DNA of 64,000 nucleotides from positions 4,542,001-4,606,000 of the forward strand of contig NZ_CP120361.1 of NCBI RefSeq assembly GCF_029457495.1, in the 5' to 3' direction. Positions 1 to 8,875 of this stretch are shown in pieces. Source of the stretch: Chelativorans sp. AA-79 (GTDB lineage Bacteria > Pseudomonadota > Alphaproteobacteria > Rhizobiales > Rhizobiaceae). The notes beneath the pieces were generated by a model. It searched no databases, had not been told where the DNA came from, and was given only the letters and a program-made list of their open reading frames with translations. Each line of letters starts with the position of its first letter. Position 1 is the stretch's first letter. Both the position numbers and the translations under genes were made by a program.

Positions 1-2
1 TG

Positions 3-839
3 AAGAAGGAATGGCAGGCGGCCTGGCTGGTGCGGGCCATCACCTGCGTCGACCTCACCACGCTTGCCGGCGACGATACGGCCGGCCGCGTGCGCCGGCT
101 CTGCGCCAAGGCGAAAAAGCCGCTTTCCGATGAACTGCAGGCGGCGCTCGGCCTTGCCGAGGAGCGCATCACCGTGGGCGCGGTCTGCGTCTATCCCACC
201 ATGGTGCCCCATGCGGTGAAGGCGCTGCAGGGGTCCGGCATCCCGGTCGCCTCCGTCGCGACCGGGTTCCCGGCAGGCCTCACGCCCCTGCCCCAGCGCC
301 TTGCAGAAATCCACTACGCTGTGGAGCAAGGAGCGGAGGAGATCGACATCGTGATCACCCGCGAGCACGTGCTGACGCAGAACTGGCGTGCGCTCTACGA
401 CGAAGTGCGCGCCATGCGCGAGGCCTGCGGGCATGCGCATCTGAAGGCCATCCTCGCCACCGGTGACCTCGCCACGCTGCGCAATGTCTATCGCGCCTCG
501 ATGGTGGCCATGCAGGCCGGCGCCGACTTCATCAAGACCTCCACCGGCAAGGAGGAGGTGAATGCCATCCTGCCCGTCGGGCTCACCATGGTGCGCGCCA
601 TCCGCGACTATCAGGAATTCTCCGGCGAGGTCGTAGGCTTCAAACCGGCGGGCGGCATGCGGACCGCCAAGGACGCGCTCGCCTGGCTGATCCTCATGAA
701 GGAGGAACTGGGGACCGCCTCGACCATGCCCGACCGCTTCCGCCTGGGCGCCAGCTCCATGCTGGCCGACATCGAAAGGCAGCTCGAACACTTCGCCACC
801 GGGCGCTACTCCGCGTCCTACCGGCATCCGATGGCTTGA
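3..839 (+). CDS. deoC: Deoxyribose-phosphate aldolase (5' end outside window)
   Basis: Cytosolic class I aldolase that cleaves 2-deoxyribose-5-phosphate to acetaldehyde and glyceraldehyde-3-phosphate in deoxynucleoside catabolism. The reading frame is open to the left edge, so the GTG at 30 is internal and the N-terminus is missing. Visible family motifs are AITCVDLTTLAGDDT near the left edge, DFIKTSTGK carrying the Schiff-base lysine, and VGFKPAGGMRT carrying the second active-site lysine. The stop lies 11 bases before the ATG of the following aldehyde dehydrogenase, so the two are probably cotranscribed; that enzyme could oxidise the acetaldehyde made here. The family assignment is secure. 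Confidence 0.95.
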   Translation, partial: KKEWQAAWLVRAITCVDLTTLAGDDTAGRVRRLCAKAKKPLSDELQAALGLAEERITVGAVCVYPTMVPHAVKALQGSGIPVASVATGFPAGLTPLPQRLAEIHYAVEQGAEEIDIVITREHVLTQNWRALYDEVRAMREACGHAHLKAILATGDLATLRNVYRASMVAMQAGADFIKTSTGKEEVNAILPVGLTMVRAIRDYQEFSGEVVGFKPAGGMRTAKDALAWLILMKEELGTASTMPDRFRLGASSMLADIERQLEHFATGRYSASYRHPMA

Positions 840-850
840 GGCAGCAGTCC

Positions 851-3250
851 ATGGAGCAGATCAGGGATATCATGCGCACGATGGAGTACGGGCCGGCCCC
901 GGAAGCAAACGAGGATGTGACGGCCTGGCTCAAGGCGCGCGCCTCCGGCATCGGCCACTTCATCGGCGGGACATTCACCTCGTCCAAGGGCGGAGAAAGC
1001 TTCGTCACCATCAACCCGGCGACCGAGGCGGAGCTCGCGCGGGTGGCACGGGGCACGGCGGCCGATGTGGACGCCGCTGTGAAGGCCGCGCGCGCAGCCT
1101 CTCCCAAATGGGCAGCACTCTCCGGCCACGAGCGGGCGCGCTATCTCTATGCCATCGCCCGGCACATCAAGAAGCGCGAGCGCTTCTTCTCCGTGCTCGA
1201 AAGCATGGACAACGGCAAGCCGATCCGCGAGACGCGCGACATCGACATCCCGCTTGCGGCCCGCCATTTCTACCACCACGCCGGCTGGGCGGAGATGGTG
1301 GAAAGCGAGTTCGAGGGCTTTTCGCCGGTGGGTGTCTGCGGGCAGATCATCCCGTGGAACTTCCCGCTCCTGATGCTCGCCTGGAAGATCGCCCCGGCGC
1401 TCGCCGCCGGCAACACGGTGGTGCTGAAGCCGGCCGAATTGACGCCGCTCACGGCCGCCGCGTTCGCGGAGGTGTGCCTTGCGGTGGGGCTGCCTGCGGG
1501 CGTGGTCAACATCGTCGATGGCGACGGGCGCACGGGTGCGGCGATCTGCGAGCACGAGGACATCGACAAGATCGCCTTCACCGGCTCGACGGAGGTGGGC
1601 CGCATCATCCGCGAGCAGCTTGCAGGCTCGGGCAAGAAGCTGTCGCTGGAGCTCGGCGGCAAGTCGCCCTTCATCGTCTTCGAGGACGCCGACCTCGACG
1701 GCGCGGTGGAAGGCGTTGTGGACGCCATCTGGTTCAACCAGGGCCAGGTCTGCTGCGCGGGCTCGCGCCTCATCGTGCAGGAAGGCGTTGCCGAGCGCTT
1801 CTACGACAAGCTGCGCCGGCGCATGGAGACGCTGCGTGTCGGCTCGCCGCTCGATAAGAGCGTCGATGTCGGAGCGATCGTGTCGGCGGAGCAGCTTGAG
1901 CGCATCACCTCGCTCGTGAAAAAGGGCGAGGAGGAAGGCGGCACGCTCTGGCGCGCCGAAGGTGCACTGCCGGAAAAGGGCTTCTTCTTCCCGCCCGCCT
2001 TCTTCACCGAGGTGGATCCGGCGGCGACCGTGTGCAACATGGAGATTTTTGGCCCTGTGGCCGTCGCCATGACGTTCCGCACGCCGGCCGAGGCGGTGGC
2101 GCTCGCCAACAACACGCGCTACGGGCTCGCCGCCTCCATCTGGTCGGAGAACATCAACCTCGCGCTGGACACGGCCGCCAAGGTGAAGGCCGGCGTGGTG
2201 TGGGTGAACTGCACCAACATGCTCGACGCGGGCGCGGGCTTCGGCGGGTATCGCGAGAGCGGTTTCGGCCGTGAAGGCGCACGCGAGGGGCTTTATGAAT
2301 ATCTCGTCAGCGATGTCGAGAAAGCGCTGAAGCCGGCCAAGGAGCCGGCTCCCTTCAAGCCGCACGGCGCGGCGGAGGAGGAACGGCGCTTCGCTAGCCT
2401 TGACCGCATCGACCGCACGGCGAAGATGTATATTGGCGGCAAACAGGCGCGGCCGGACGGCGGCTATTCCTATGACGTGCCGGGCAAAGGCGGCGCTGTC
2501 ATCGGCCAGGCGCCGCTCGGCAACCGCAAGGACATCCGCAACGCCGTCGAGGCGGCGGCAAAGGCCGGCTCATGGGGCGGTGTCACCGCGCACAACCGCG
2601 CGCAGGTGCTCTACTATGTGGGCGAGAATCTCGACGCCCGGCGCGAGGAGTTCATCCTGCTTCTTTCCTCGAGCACGGGCCAGAACGCCAAGGCGGCAGC
2701 GGCCGAATTCGACGTGGCGCTCAGGCGCATCTTCTACTACGCAGCGCAAGCCGACAAATATGACGGCGCGGTGCATGCCACGAAGTCGCGGCACGTGACG
2801 CTCGCCATGAACGAGCCCTGGGGCGTGATGGGCGTCGTCGCGCCGGAGGAGGCGCCGCTCGCCGCCTTCGTTTCGCTCGTGCTGTCGGCGATCGCCATGG
2901 GCAACCGTGTGGTCGCGATCCCCTCCACGCGGCATCCGCTGATCGCCACCAATCTCTACCAGGTGTTCGACACGTCCGATGTGCCGGGCGGCGTGGTGAA
3001 CATCGTCACCGGCGAGAAGGACGTGCTGGCGAAGACGCTCGCCGAGCACGACGAGGTCGCGGCCATGTGGTATTTCGGCTCCAAGGAAGGCGGCGCCATG
3101 GTCGAGCGCGCCTCCTGCGGCAACCTCAAGGCCACATGGGTGAGCGGCGGCAAGACGCGCGACTGGCTCGACGACCGTCAGGCCAAGGGGCGCGAGTTCC
3201 TGCGCCGGGCCACACAGGTCAAGAACATCTGGGTGCCCTACGGGGAATGA
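851..3250 (+). CDS. Two-domain aldehyde dehydrogenase, ALDH16 type
   Basis: 799 residues, about twice a normal ALDH, with two ALDH-like domains in tandem. The N-terminal domain (about 1-500) is a complete enzyme: PWNFP near the cofactor site, the ELGGKSP glutamate motif, and GQVCCAGSR with the catalytic cysteine at 301 or 302. The C-terminal domain (about 530-799) keeps the fold signature (GVVAPEEAPL, VNIVTGE) but I see no GQxC motif, so it is probably non-catalytic. This architecture and length match the ALDH16 family. I chose ATG 851, behind GAGGCAG, over an in-frame TTG at 836 that overlaps the deoC stop. Likely job: oxidising acetaldehyde from DeoC to acetate (inferred from context). Confidence 0.9.
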   Translation: MEQIRDIMRTMEYGPAPEANEDVTAWLKARASGIGHFIGGTFTSSKGGESFVTINPATEAELARVARGTAADVDAAVKAARAASPKWAALSGHERARYLYAIARHIKKRERFFSVLESMDNGKPIRETRDIDIPLAARHFYHHAGWAEMVESEFEGFSPVGVCGQIIPWNFPLLMLAWKIAPALAAGNTVVLKPAELTPLTAAAFAEVCLAVGLPAGVVNIVDGDGRTGAAICEHEDIDKIAFTGSTEVGRIIREQLAGSGKKLSLELGGKSPFIVFEDADLDGAVEGVVDAIWFNQGQVCCAGSRLIVQEGVAERFYDKLRRRMETLRVGSPLDKSVDVGAIVSAEQLERITSLVKKGEEEGGTLWRAEGALPEKGFFFPPAFFTEVDPAATVCNMEIFGPVAVAMTFRTPAEAVALANNTRYGLAASIWSENINLALDTAAKVKAGVVWVNCTNMLDAGAGFGGYRESGFGREGAREGLYEYLVSDVEKALKPAKEPAPFKPHGAAEEERRFASLDRIDRTAKMYIGGKQARPDGGYSYDVPGKGGAVIGQAPLGNRKDIRNAVEAAAKAGSWGGVTAHNRAQVLYYVGENLDARREEFILLLSSSTGQNAKAAAAEFDVALRRIFYYAAQADKYDGAVHATKSRHVTLAMNEPWGVMGVVAPEEAPLAAFVSLVLSAIAMGNRVVAIPSTRHPLIATNLYQVFDTSDVPGGVVNIVTGEKDVLAKTLAEHDEVAAMWYFGSKEGGAMVERASCGNLKATWVSGGKTRDWLDDRQAKGREFLRRATQVKNIWVPYGE

Positions 3251-3299
3251 AGCCTACGGGCACATACATCTGACCGCTGGTGGTGTGGACATGTTCAGG

Positions 3300-3330
3300 C
3301 GTCATCCCCGGGTCAAGCCCGGGGATGACG
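3300..3330. repeat. Rhizobial-type palindromic repeat, copy 1
   Basis: A perfect 13-bp stem (CGTCATCCCCGGG) with a 5-base loop. Read as protein, this sequence gives the VIPGLDPGM-type peptide often seen in spurious alphaproteobacterial ORFs, which marks it as a dispersed intergenic repeat and not a gene. It lies 49 bases downstream of the ALDH stop and may also act as a terminator or mRNA 3'-end stabiliser. Confidence 0.75.
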
Positions 3331-3383
3331 AGGAGGAGAGGTTTCCGCATATCCCCAGCGTTGGCGATTGGCCTGCAATCGTC

Positions 3384-3406
3384 GTCCTCGGGCTTGACCC
3401 GAGGAT
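3384..3406. repeat. Rhizobial-type palindromic repeat, copy 2 (inverted and diverged)
   Basis: An 8-bp stem TCCTCGGG/CCCGAGGA extended by one G-T wobble, with the loop CTTGA. It is the opposite-strand, diverged form of the copy at 3300-3330; in the other reading it gives the MDPRVKPEDD-type peptide. Together the two copies form a head-to-head pair about 75 bases apart, filling the gap between the ALDH gene and the aceA operon. Confidence 0.7.
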
Positions 3407-3464
3407 CCATGCCTGAACGGTCCAAAGGGCACAACGGTCAAGGCAAGGCTATTGGCAATGAGAT

Positions 3465-3489
3465 TCGCCTCCCGCAGGGCGGGAGGCGA
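3465..3489 (-). terminator. Hairpin terminator after the aceA operon
   Basis: A perfect 11-bp GC-rich stem, TCGCCTCCCGC/GCGGGAGGCGA, with a 3-base loop. It starts about 21 bases beyond the stop of the small gene at 3511. No long T run follows on the minus strand, so termination efficiency is uncertain. It is the obvious 3' boundary of the aceA transcript. Confidence 0.65.
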
Positions 3490-3510
3490 TCACCGTGTGG
3501 CAATCAGGCG

Positions 3511-3750
3511 CTACTGCGGTGACCCGACATTCCTCACGATGATCGGCGTCAGCAGGTCACCCCAGTTGCCGCTTCCACCGTGGTGACGGGCGGTGCGGAT
3601 GAGTTCGACCGACAGGCCCGCCTGCACCGCCTCCACCACTGCCTGGTTGAGGCGGTGCAGGTCGTTCGCAACCCGGCGCATTGCCGCCTGCTGCGCATCG
3701 TCCATCGTGGTCGCCTGGGCCTCGACGCGCTCCTTGACAGAAATTTTCAT
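3511..3750 (-). CDS. Small conserved-looking protein downstream of aceA
   Basis: 79 residues starting MKISVKERVEAQ. I do not recognise a named family. The sequence is predicted helical, with many alanines and charged residues in its first two thirds, then a glycine-rich stretch (HHGGSGNWGDLL) and a short tail; it has no signal peptide or membrane segment and should be cytosolic. I chose ATG 3750 over the upstream ATG 3762 because GGAGACAGGT directly precedes it. It begins 20 bases after the aceA stop with a good ribosome binding site and no intervening terminator, so it is probably the second gene of the aceA operon. Function unknown. Confidence 0.7.
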   Translation of the reverse strand: MKISVKERVEAQATTMDDAQQAAMRRVANDLHRLNQAVVEAVQAGLSVELIRTARHHGGSGNWGDLLTPIIVRNVGSPQ

Positions 3751-3770
3751 ACCTGTCTCCATTCGTTCCG

Positions 3771-5060
3771 CTATTCAGCGGCCTCGGTGAATTGGTCATG
3801 CTCGGTGGAGCCGTGCATGGCGGTCGTGGAGGACTGGCCTCCCGTGATCGCCAGCGACACGGCATCGAAATAGCCCGTGCCCACCTCGCGCTGATGCTTC
3901 GTAGCCGTGTAGCCGCGCGCCTCGGCGGCGAACTCGGCCTCCTGCAATTCGGCATAGGCGGCCATCTGCCGGTCGCGGTATCCGCGCGCCAGCTCGAACA
4001 TGCCGTAATTGAGCTGGTGGAATCCGGCGAGCGTGATGAACTGGAACTTGTAGCCCATGGCGCTAAGCTCCCGCTGGAACTTGGCGATCGTCGCGTCCTC
4101 CAGGTTCTTCTTCCAGTTGAAGGATGGCGAGCAGTTATAGGCCAGCATCTTGCCCGGATGGTGCTTGTGCACGCCCTCGGCGAATTTCCGCGCCTGCTCC
4201 AGATCCGGCTTCGAGGTCTCGCACCAGATGAGGTCGCTGTAGGGCGCATAGGCCACAGCCCGCGCAATGCACGGTTCCAGCCCGTTCTTTACGCGGTAGA
4301 ATCCTTCGACTGTCCGCCCCGCCTCATAATCCACGAATGGCTGGTCGCGCTCGTCTATATCGGAGGTGATGAGCTTCGCGGCCTCCGCATCCGTGCGGCA
4401 GATGATCAGTGAAGGCACGCCGATCACATCCGCGGCGAGCCGCGCCGCCGTCAGGTTGCGGATATGGGCTGCAGTGGGGATCAGCACCTTTCCGCCAAGG
4501 TGGCCGCACTTCTTTTCCGATGCAAGCTGGTCTTCGAAGTGCACGCCTGCCGCGCCGGCTTCGATATAGGCCTTCATGATCTCGAAGGCGTTGAGCGGCC
4601 CCCCGAAGCCAGCTTCGGCGTCCGCAACGATCGGCGCGAACCAGGTCTCGACCGAGAGCCCCTTCCTTTCCGCCGCCTCGATCTGATCGGCGCGCTGGAG
4701 CGTGCGGTTGATGCGCCGCGCCAGTTCCGGCCCGGCGTTGGCGGGATAGAGCGACTGGTCGGGATACATGGCCGAGGCGGTGTTGGCATCCGCCGCCACC
4801 TGCCAGCCGGAAAGATAGATCGCCTTCAGCCCGGCGCGAACCATCTGCATGGCCTGATTGCCCGAAAGCGCGCCCAGCGCATTCACGAACTCCTCCTCGC
4901 GGAGCAGCTTCCAGAGCCGGTTCGCACCTTCCTCCGCCAGCGTGTGCCTGATGGCCACCGAGCCGCGCAGCCGGCGCGCATCTTCGGCCGTATAAGTCCG
5001 CTCGATACCGTCGAAACGGCCTTGCGGCGCCGAGGGAACCAGATTGTAAAAATCAGTCAT
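3771..5060 (-). CDS. aceA: Isocitrate lyase
   Basis: 429 residues, the usual length for this family. It cleaves isocitrate to glyoxylate and succinate, the first step of the glyoxylate shunt needed for growth on acetate and fatty acids. The signature KKCGHLGGK carries the catalytic cysteine at about residue 185. Other family motifs are [10 protein letters not shown] and the metal/substrate loop ending [10 protein letters not shown]. It is divergent from a short-chain-acyl-type regulator (5303) and shares a 242-base control region with it; the small gene at 3511 follows in the same direction. Malate synthase is not in the window. Confidence 0.97.
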   Translation of the reverse strand: MTDFYNLVPSAPQGRFDGIERTYTAEDARRLRGSVAIRHTLAEEGANRLWKLLREEEFVNALGALSGNQAMQMVRAGLKAIYLSGWQVAADANTASAMYPDQSLYPANAGPELARRINRTLQRADQIEAAERKGLSVETWFAPIVADAEAGFGGPLNAFEIMKAYIEAGAAGVHFEDQLASEKKCGHLGGKVLIPTAAHIRNLTAARLAADVIGVPSLIICRTDAEAAKLITSDIDERDQPFVDYEAGRTVEGFYRVKNGLEPCIARAVAYAPYSDLIWCETSKPDLEQARKFAEGVHKHHPGKMLAYNCSPSFNWKKNLEDATIAKFQRELSAMGYKFQFITLAGFHQLNYGMFELARGYRDRQMAAYAELQEAEFAAEARGYTATKHQREVGTGYFDAVSLAITGGQSSTTAMHGSTEHDQFTEAAE

Positions 5061-5233
5061 TCAGATCTCCATTTATTCTTTGTCGAACTGGTTGGCTGCC
5101 AGCGCCGGAAAGCGCGTTGCTCTCTATGACAGGATTTACGGCAGGAACTCCGGAGAAGCATAGCGGCGCATCGCCAGATTTCCCGGATTTCGGGTGAATT
5201 TGTCCGGAATTTCACTGTCGGCGGCGGTAAACT

Positions 5234-5290
5234 TGTAAAAAATGTAAAAGCGATTCCCGAGTGCCGCGAAGCGCTGTAAAAGGCTGTAAA
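5234..5290. promoter_or_regulatory. Four TGTAAA boxes between aceA and its likely regulator
   Basis: TGTAAA occurs at 5234, 5243, 5275 and 5285, all on the plus strand. The boxes form two pairs with 9- and 10-base internal spacing and 41-42 bases between pairs, so they are in helical phase. The last pair ends just before the GAGGA ribosome binding site of the regulator at 5303, suggesting autoregulation, while the first pair faces aceA. RamB-family regulators in actinobacteria bind AAAGTTTGCAAA-like sites; the resemblance here is only partial. Assignment as an operator is inference. Confidence 0.5.
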
Positions 5291-5302
5291 GCGAGGACGT
5301 CG

Positions 5303-6724
5303 ATGAGCACCCAGAAAATCTTTGCAGGCGCGCGCATACGGCGGGTCCGGCTCGCCAAGGGCCTCAGCCAGACGGCCATGGCAGAGGGGCTGGGCATCTC
5401 GCCTTCCTATCTGAACCTCATCGAGCGCAACCAGCGCCCGCTGACGGTGCAGCTCATCCTCAAGCTGGTGTCGGTCTACAAGGTCGATCCGGACGAGCTG
5501 CAGGCGGAGACCGGCGCCTCTCTCGCCGCCCTGCGGGAGGTCTTCTCCGATCCGCTTCTTTCAGGCGAACTCCCCGGCGAAAGCGAATTGCTGGACTTGG
5601 CCGACGCAGCCCCCAATGCCGCAGCGGCGCTGATCAAGCTCTACCGGGCCTATCGCGAGCAGACGGCCCGCCTGTCGGACCTTTCCGAGATGCTTTCGCG
5701 CGAGGGTCGTTCGGCCGCCGTTTCCGCCGCGCGCCTGCCGGTGGACGAGGTGCGCGACGCATTCGAGAGGCGCCCCAACCACTTCCCCGCTCTCGAGGAG
5801 GAGGCGGAAGCGTTTCACCGCCTGCTCGACTCCTCGGCGGACCTTTCCACCGCGCTCAAGGCTTGGTTCTCCCGCGAGCACGGCATCAGCGTGCGGGTGC
5901 TGCCGGCGGCAACCATGCCGAACTGGCGCCGGCGCTACGACCGTCATTCGCAACGCCTGTTCATCTCCGAACGCTTGTCGCCGGCCGACCAGTTGCGCGA
6001 GATCGCCATCGAGGGATCGCTCATCCGCATGCGCGCGGCGGTCGCCATCGAGGTCGAGGCTCTCAAGCTCAACACGGACGAGGCGAAACGGCTCGCCCGT
6101 TTCGAGCTTGGCCGCTATGCAGCGCACGCGCTGATGATGCCCTACGAGCCCTTTCTCACGGCAGCCGAACGGGCGCGCTACGACATCGCCGTGCTTGCCG
6201 CGCGTTTCCAGGTCTCTTTCGAGCAGGCGGCGAACCGCCTCACCACGGTTGTGCGAAACGGTGCGGCGGGCGTGCCCTTCTTCCTGATCGAGATCGATGC
6301 GGCGGGAAACAGATTGCGGCGCGCGGGCGCGCAGGGATTCCCGCACAGCAGCTTCGGCGGCGGCTGCCCGAAGCTTGCCGCCCATGCCGCCTTCGCCCAG
6401 CCCGGCCAGGTTCTGACAGAGGCCGTCGCGATGCCGAATGGCGATGCATTCCTGACGCTGGCGCGCACCGTGGACGGCCCGCAGGCCGCATATGCCGAGC
6501 GGCCGCGCCGCACGGCCCTGCTCATCGGCTGCAGCCTCGCCCACAAGGACCGCGTCGTCTATGGCGCCGCCCTTCCCGCAAACGCGAATTTGGCGACGCC
6601 CGTCGGCCCTGCCTGCAGGCTTTGCGAGCGCCAGGGATGCCTCGAGCGCGCGGAACCGCCGCTTACCCGCCCGCTGGGACTGGACGAGATGGTGACGGGG
6701 TTCAGCGTCTACGATTTCCAGTGA
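5303..6724 (+). CDS. XRE-family regulator, short-chain fatty-acyl/RamB-like (ScfR)
   Basis: 473 residues. An XRE-type helix-turn-helix lies at about residues 10-65 (GLSQTAMAEGLGISPSYLNLIE). A long central region follows, and the C-terminus has the cysteine cluster CRLCERQGC typical of the short-chain fatty-acyl regulator (ScfR/RamB) family that controls acetate and propionate metabolism. ATG 5303 was chosen because GAGGA lies at 5293-5297; an upstream in-frame GTG at 5261 lies within the TGTAAA region. Divergence from aceA makes isocitrate lyase its likely target. The sign of control (repressor or activator) cannot be read from sequence. Confidence 0.85.
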   Translation: MSTQKIFAGARIRRVRLAKGLSQTAMAEGLGISPSYLNLIERNQRPLTVQLILKLVSVYKVDPDELQAETGASLAALREVFSDPLLSGELPGESELLDLADAAPNAAAALIKLYRAYREQTARLSDLSEMLSREGRSAAVSAARLPVDEVRDAFERRPNHFPALEEEAEAFHRLLDSSADLSTALKAWFSREHGISVRVLPAATMPNWRRRYDRHSQRLFISERLSPADQLREIAIEGSLIRMRAAVAIEVEALKLNTDEAKRLARFELGRYAAHALMMPYEPFLTAAERARYDIAVLAARFQVSFEQAANRLTTVVRNGAAGVPFFLIEIDAAGNRLRRAGAQGFPHSSFGGGCPKLAAHAAFAQPGQVLTEAVAMPNGDAFLTLARTVDGPQAAYAERPRRTALLIGCSLAHKDRVVYGAALPANANLATPVGPACRLCERQGCLERAEPPLTRPLGLDEMVTGFSVYDFQ

Positions 6725-6728
6725 GGCT

Positions 6729-7706
6729 TCAGCCGGCAAACCGTTCGAGCGCCCGGCGGAACAGCGCGGCGTCGACATTGCCGCCCGAGGCGACCACGAT
6801 CACCGTATCTCCTTCGACCTCCCCGCCATGGAAGAGCGCGGCTGCGAGCGCCACCGCACCACCCGGTTCGACCACGATCTTGAGCCGGTCGAAGGCGAGC
6901 GCCATCGCGTGCAGGGCCTCCTCGTCGGTGACGACGATGCCCGCGCCGCACAGCCGCTTCATGATGGGGAAGGTGATCCTGCCCGGCGAGGGCGTGACGA
7001 TCGCGTCGCAGATCGAGCCCGCCATTGCCGGGTTGCGCTCGATCTCGCCGGAAGCGAGCGAACGGGTCACGTCGTCAAAGCCCTCGGGCTCGCATGGGCG
7101 CGGCTTCAGCCCGGGGGCACGCGCCTCCAGGGCCAGCGCGATGCCGGAGATCAGGCCGCCACCCCCGCAGGGGATGAGCACCGCCGCCCGGTCCACGCCG
7201 GCCTCCATCGCCTGCTCGGCCAGCTCCAGCCCGATCGTGCCCTGGCCCGCGATCACGAGCGGCTCGTCGAAGGGCTTGATCAGCGTCAGCCCTCTTTCTG
7301 CGGCCAGCCGCGCGCCGATCGCGTCGCGATCCTCCGTGGCGCGGTCATAAAGCACCACCTCGGCGCCATAGGCGCGCGTGTTTTCGAGTTTCAGCCTCGG
7401 AGCATCCGAGGGCATGACGATGACGGACGGAATGCCGTGCATGCGCGCCGCCAGCGCCACGCCCTGGGCGTGATTGCCCGAGGAAAAGGCGATGACACCC
7501 TTCGCCCGCACGGCCGGATCGAGCCCCGAGATCGCCGACCACGCGCCACGGAACTTGAAGGAGCCGGTGTGCTGAAGGCATTCGGGCTTGACGAGGACAT
7601 GACGCCCAGCGATCTCGTCAAGAAAGGGCGAGGCAAGAAGCGGCGTGCAGCGCGCACGCCCGGCAAGGCGGGTGCGTGCGGCTTCTATCATGGCGATATC
7701 GGTCAT
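6729..7706 (-). CDS. Threonine/serine dehydratase-like PLP enzyme
   Basis: 325 residues of fold-type II PLP enzyme. SFKFRGA carries the PLP lysine near residue 50, SSGNHAQG follows, and the PCGGGGLISG phosphate-binding loop lies near 175. There is no C-terminal ACT regulatory domain, so it resembles the short catabolic threonine dehydratases, not biosynthetic IlvA; it would deaminate threonine or serine (or a related hydroxyamino acid) to the 2-keto acid. It is convergent with the regulator at 5303 (4-base gap). It lies 105 bases downstream of the ABC ATPase at 7812 on the same strand, so read-through from the sugar operon is possible but not shown. Confidence 0.88.
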   Translation of the reverse strand: MTDIAMIEAARTRLAGRARCTPLLASPFLDEIAGRHVLVKPECLQHTGSFKFRGAWSAISGLDPAVRAKGVIAFSSGNHAQGVALAARMHGIPSVIVMPSDAPRLKLENTRAYGAEVVLYDRATEDRDAIGARLAAERGLTLIKPFDEPLVIAGQGTIGLELAEQAMEAGVDRAAVLIPCGGGGLISGIALALEARAPGLKPRPCEPEGFDDVTRSLASGEIERNPAMAGSICDAIVTPSPGRITFPIMKRLCGAGIVVTDEEALHAMALAFDRLKIVVEPGGAVALAAALFHGGEVEGDTVIVVASGGNVDAALFRRALERFAG

Positions 7707-7811
7707 GGGTCCGCAATCCTTGAGATGGAGCGTGAGTCAGGCAGGCGCACCATGCCTATCGCGAAGCACGGGCTCTGTCATCTCCCTTCCCGGACGAAGC
7801 CGGGCGCCGGA

Positions 7812-8873
7812 TCAGTGAGGCGGAGCGATGCGCTGCCCGCTTGCGGCATCGAAGAGATGAGCCTTCTCGGCGGCGACCTGTAGTCTCAACCGATCGCCGG
7901 TGCGCATCGCGACGCGATCGCGAAGCTGTGCGGAGATCACCTGCTCGCCGATGCGGGCCTGGATGAAGGTTTCCGAGCCTGTGGGCTCCACATTGGTCGC
8001 CACCGCCTCGATTCCATCGTCTCCTTCGCCCAAGCCGATGTGCTCCGGCCTGATGCCGTAGACCACCTTTCCGCCCGCCCTCCGGATCCCGGCGGGGAGG
8101 ACCGCTCCGCCGGGAAGGCGCACGGCGCCCTGCTCCATTTCGCCTTCCAGCAGGTTCATGGCCGGCGAGCCGATGAAGCTCGCGACAAAGGTGTTGTTCG
8201 GCCGGTCGTAGAGTTCGAGCGGCGCCCCCACCTGCTCCACGATGCCGTCCCGCATCACCACGATCCGGTCGGCCATGGTCATGGCCTCGATCTGGTCATG
8301 CGTCACATAGACCGTGGTGGTACGGATGCGGGCATGGATATCCTTCAGCTCGGCACGCATCTGCACACGCAGCTTGGCATCGAGGTTGGAGAGCGGCTCG
8401 TCGAACAGGAAGACCTGCGGGTTGCGCACGATCGCCCGCCCCATGGCGACGCGCTGGCGCTGACCGCCGGAAAGCTGCCGCGGATAGCGCTCGAGATAAT
8501 CGGACAGGCCGAGGATCTTGGCCACTTCGCGGACGCGGACGGCGATCTCCTCCTTCGGCGTTTTCGCAAGGCGCAGCGAGAAGCCCATATTCTCCGCAAC
8601 GGTCATGTGCGGATAGAGCGCATAGTTCTGGAACACCATGGCGATATCGCGGTGCTTGGGCTCCACATCGTTGATCACCCGCCCGCCGATGCTGATCGTG
8701 CCGCCGGTGATGTCCTCGAGACCGGCGATCATGCGCAGCAGCGTCGACTTCCCGCATCCGGAGGGGCCGACGAGGACGACGAAGGCACCATCCGGCACGT
8801 CGACCGAAACGCCCTTGATGGTCTCCAGCTTGCCGAAGGATTTCCGCACGTCGCGGATTTCGACCGATGCCAT
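7812..8873 (-). CDS. ABC sugar importer ATPase, MalK/UgpC type
   Basis: 353 residues. Walker A GPSGCGKST lies near residue 38, the signature is LSGGQRQRVAMGRA, Walker B is VFLFDEP, and the H-loop is YVTHDQ. The C-terminal third is the TOBE/regulatory domain typical of CUT1 carbohydrate importers. It powers uptake through the permeases at 10108 and 10986 with the binding protein at 11957. It starts 2 bases after the stop of the AGE-family epimerase gene, so it is the last clear member of this five-gene operon. A paralogue with the same layout lies at 56449. Substrate is not readable from the ATPase. Confidence 0.93.
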   Translation of the reverse strand: MASVEIRDVRKSFGKLETIKGVSVDVPDGAFVVLVGPSGCGKSTLLRMIAGLEDITGGTISIGGRVINDVEPKHRDIAMVFQNYALYPHMTVAENMGFSLRLAKTPKEEIAVRVREVAKILGLSDYLERYPRQLSGGQRQRVAMGRAIVRNPQVFLFDEPLSNLDAKLRVQMRAELKDIHARIRTTTVYVTHDQIEAMTMADRIVVMRDGIVEQVGAPLELYDRPNNTFVASFIGSPAMNLLEGEMEQGAVRLPGGAVLPAGIRRAGGKVVYGIRPEHIGLGEGDDGIEAVATNVEPTGSETFIQARIGEQVISAQLRDRVAMRTGDRLRLQVAAEKAHLFDAASGQRIAPPH

Positions 8874-8875
8874 GT

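Noticed and set aside
818..2365. A long open frame antisense to the aldehyde dehydrogenase gene (515 codons)
   Set aside because: High-GC shadow of a clear ALDH gene. It is full of arginine, histidine and alanine, with no family motif.
3219..3522. Open frames on both strands over the 3300-3410 repeats
   Set aside because: They are translations of the palindromic repeat (VIPGLDPGM/MDPRVKPEDD type), not proteins.
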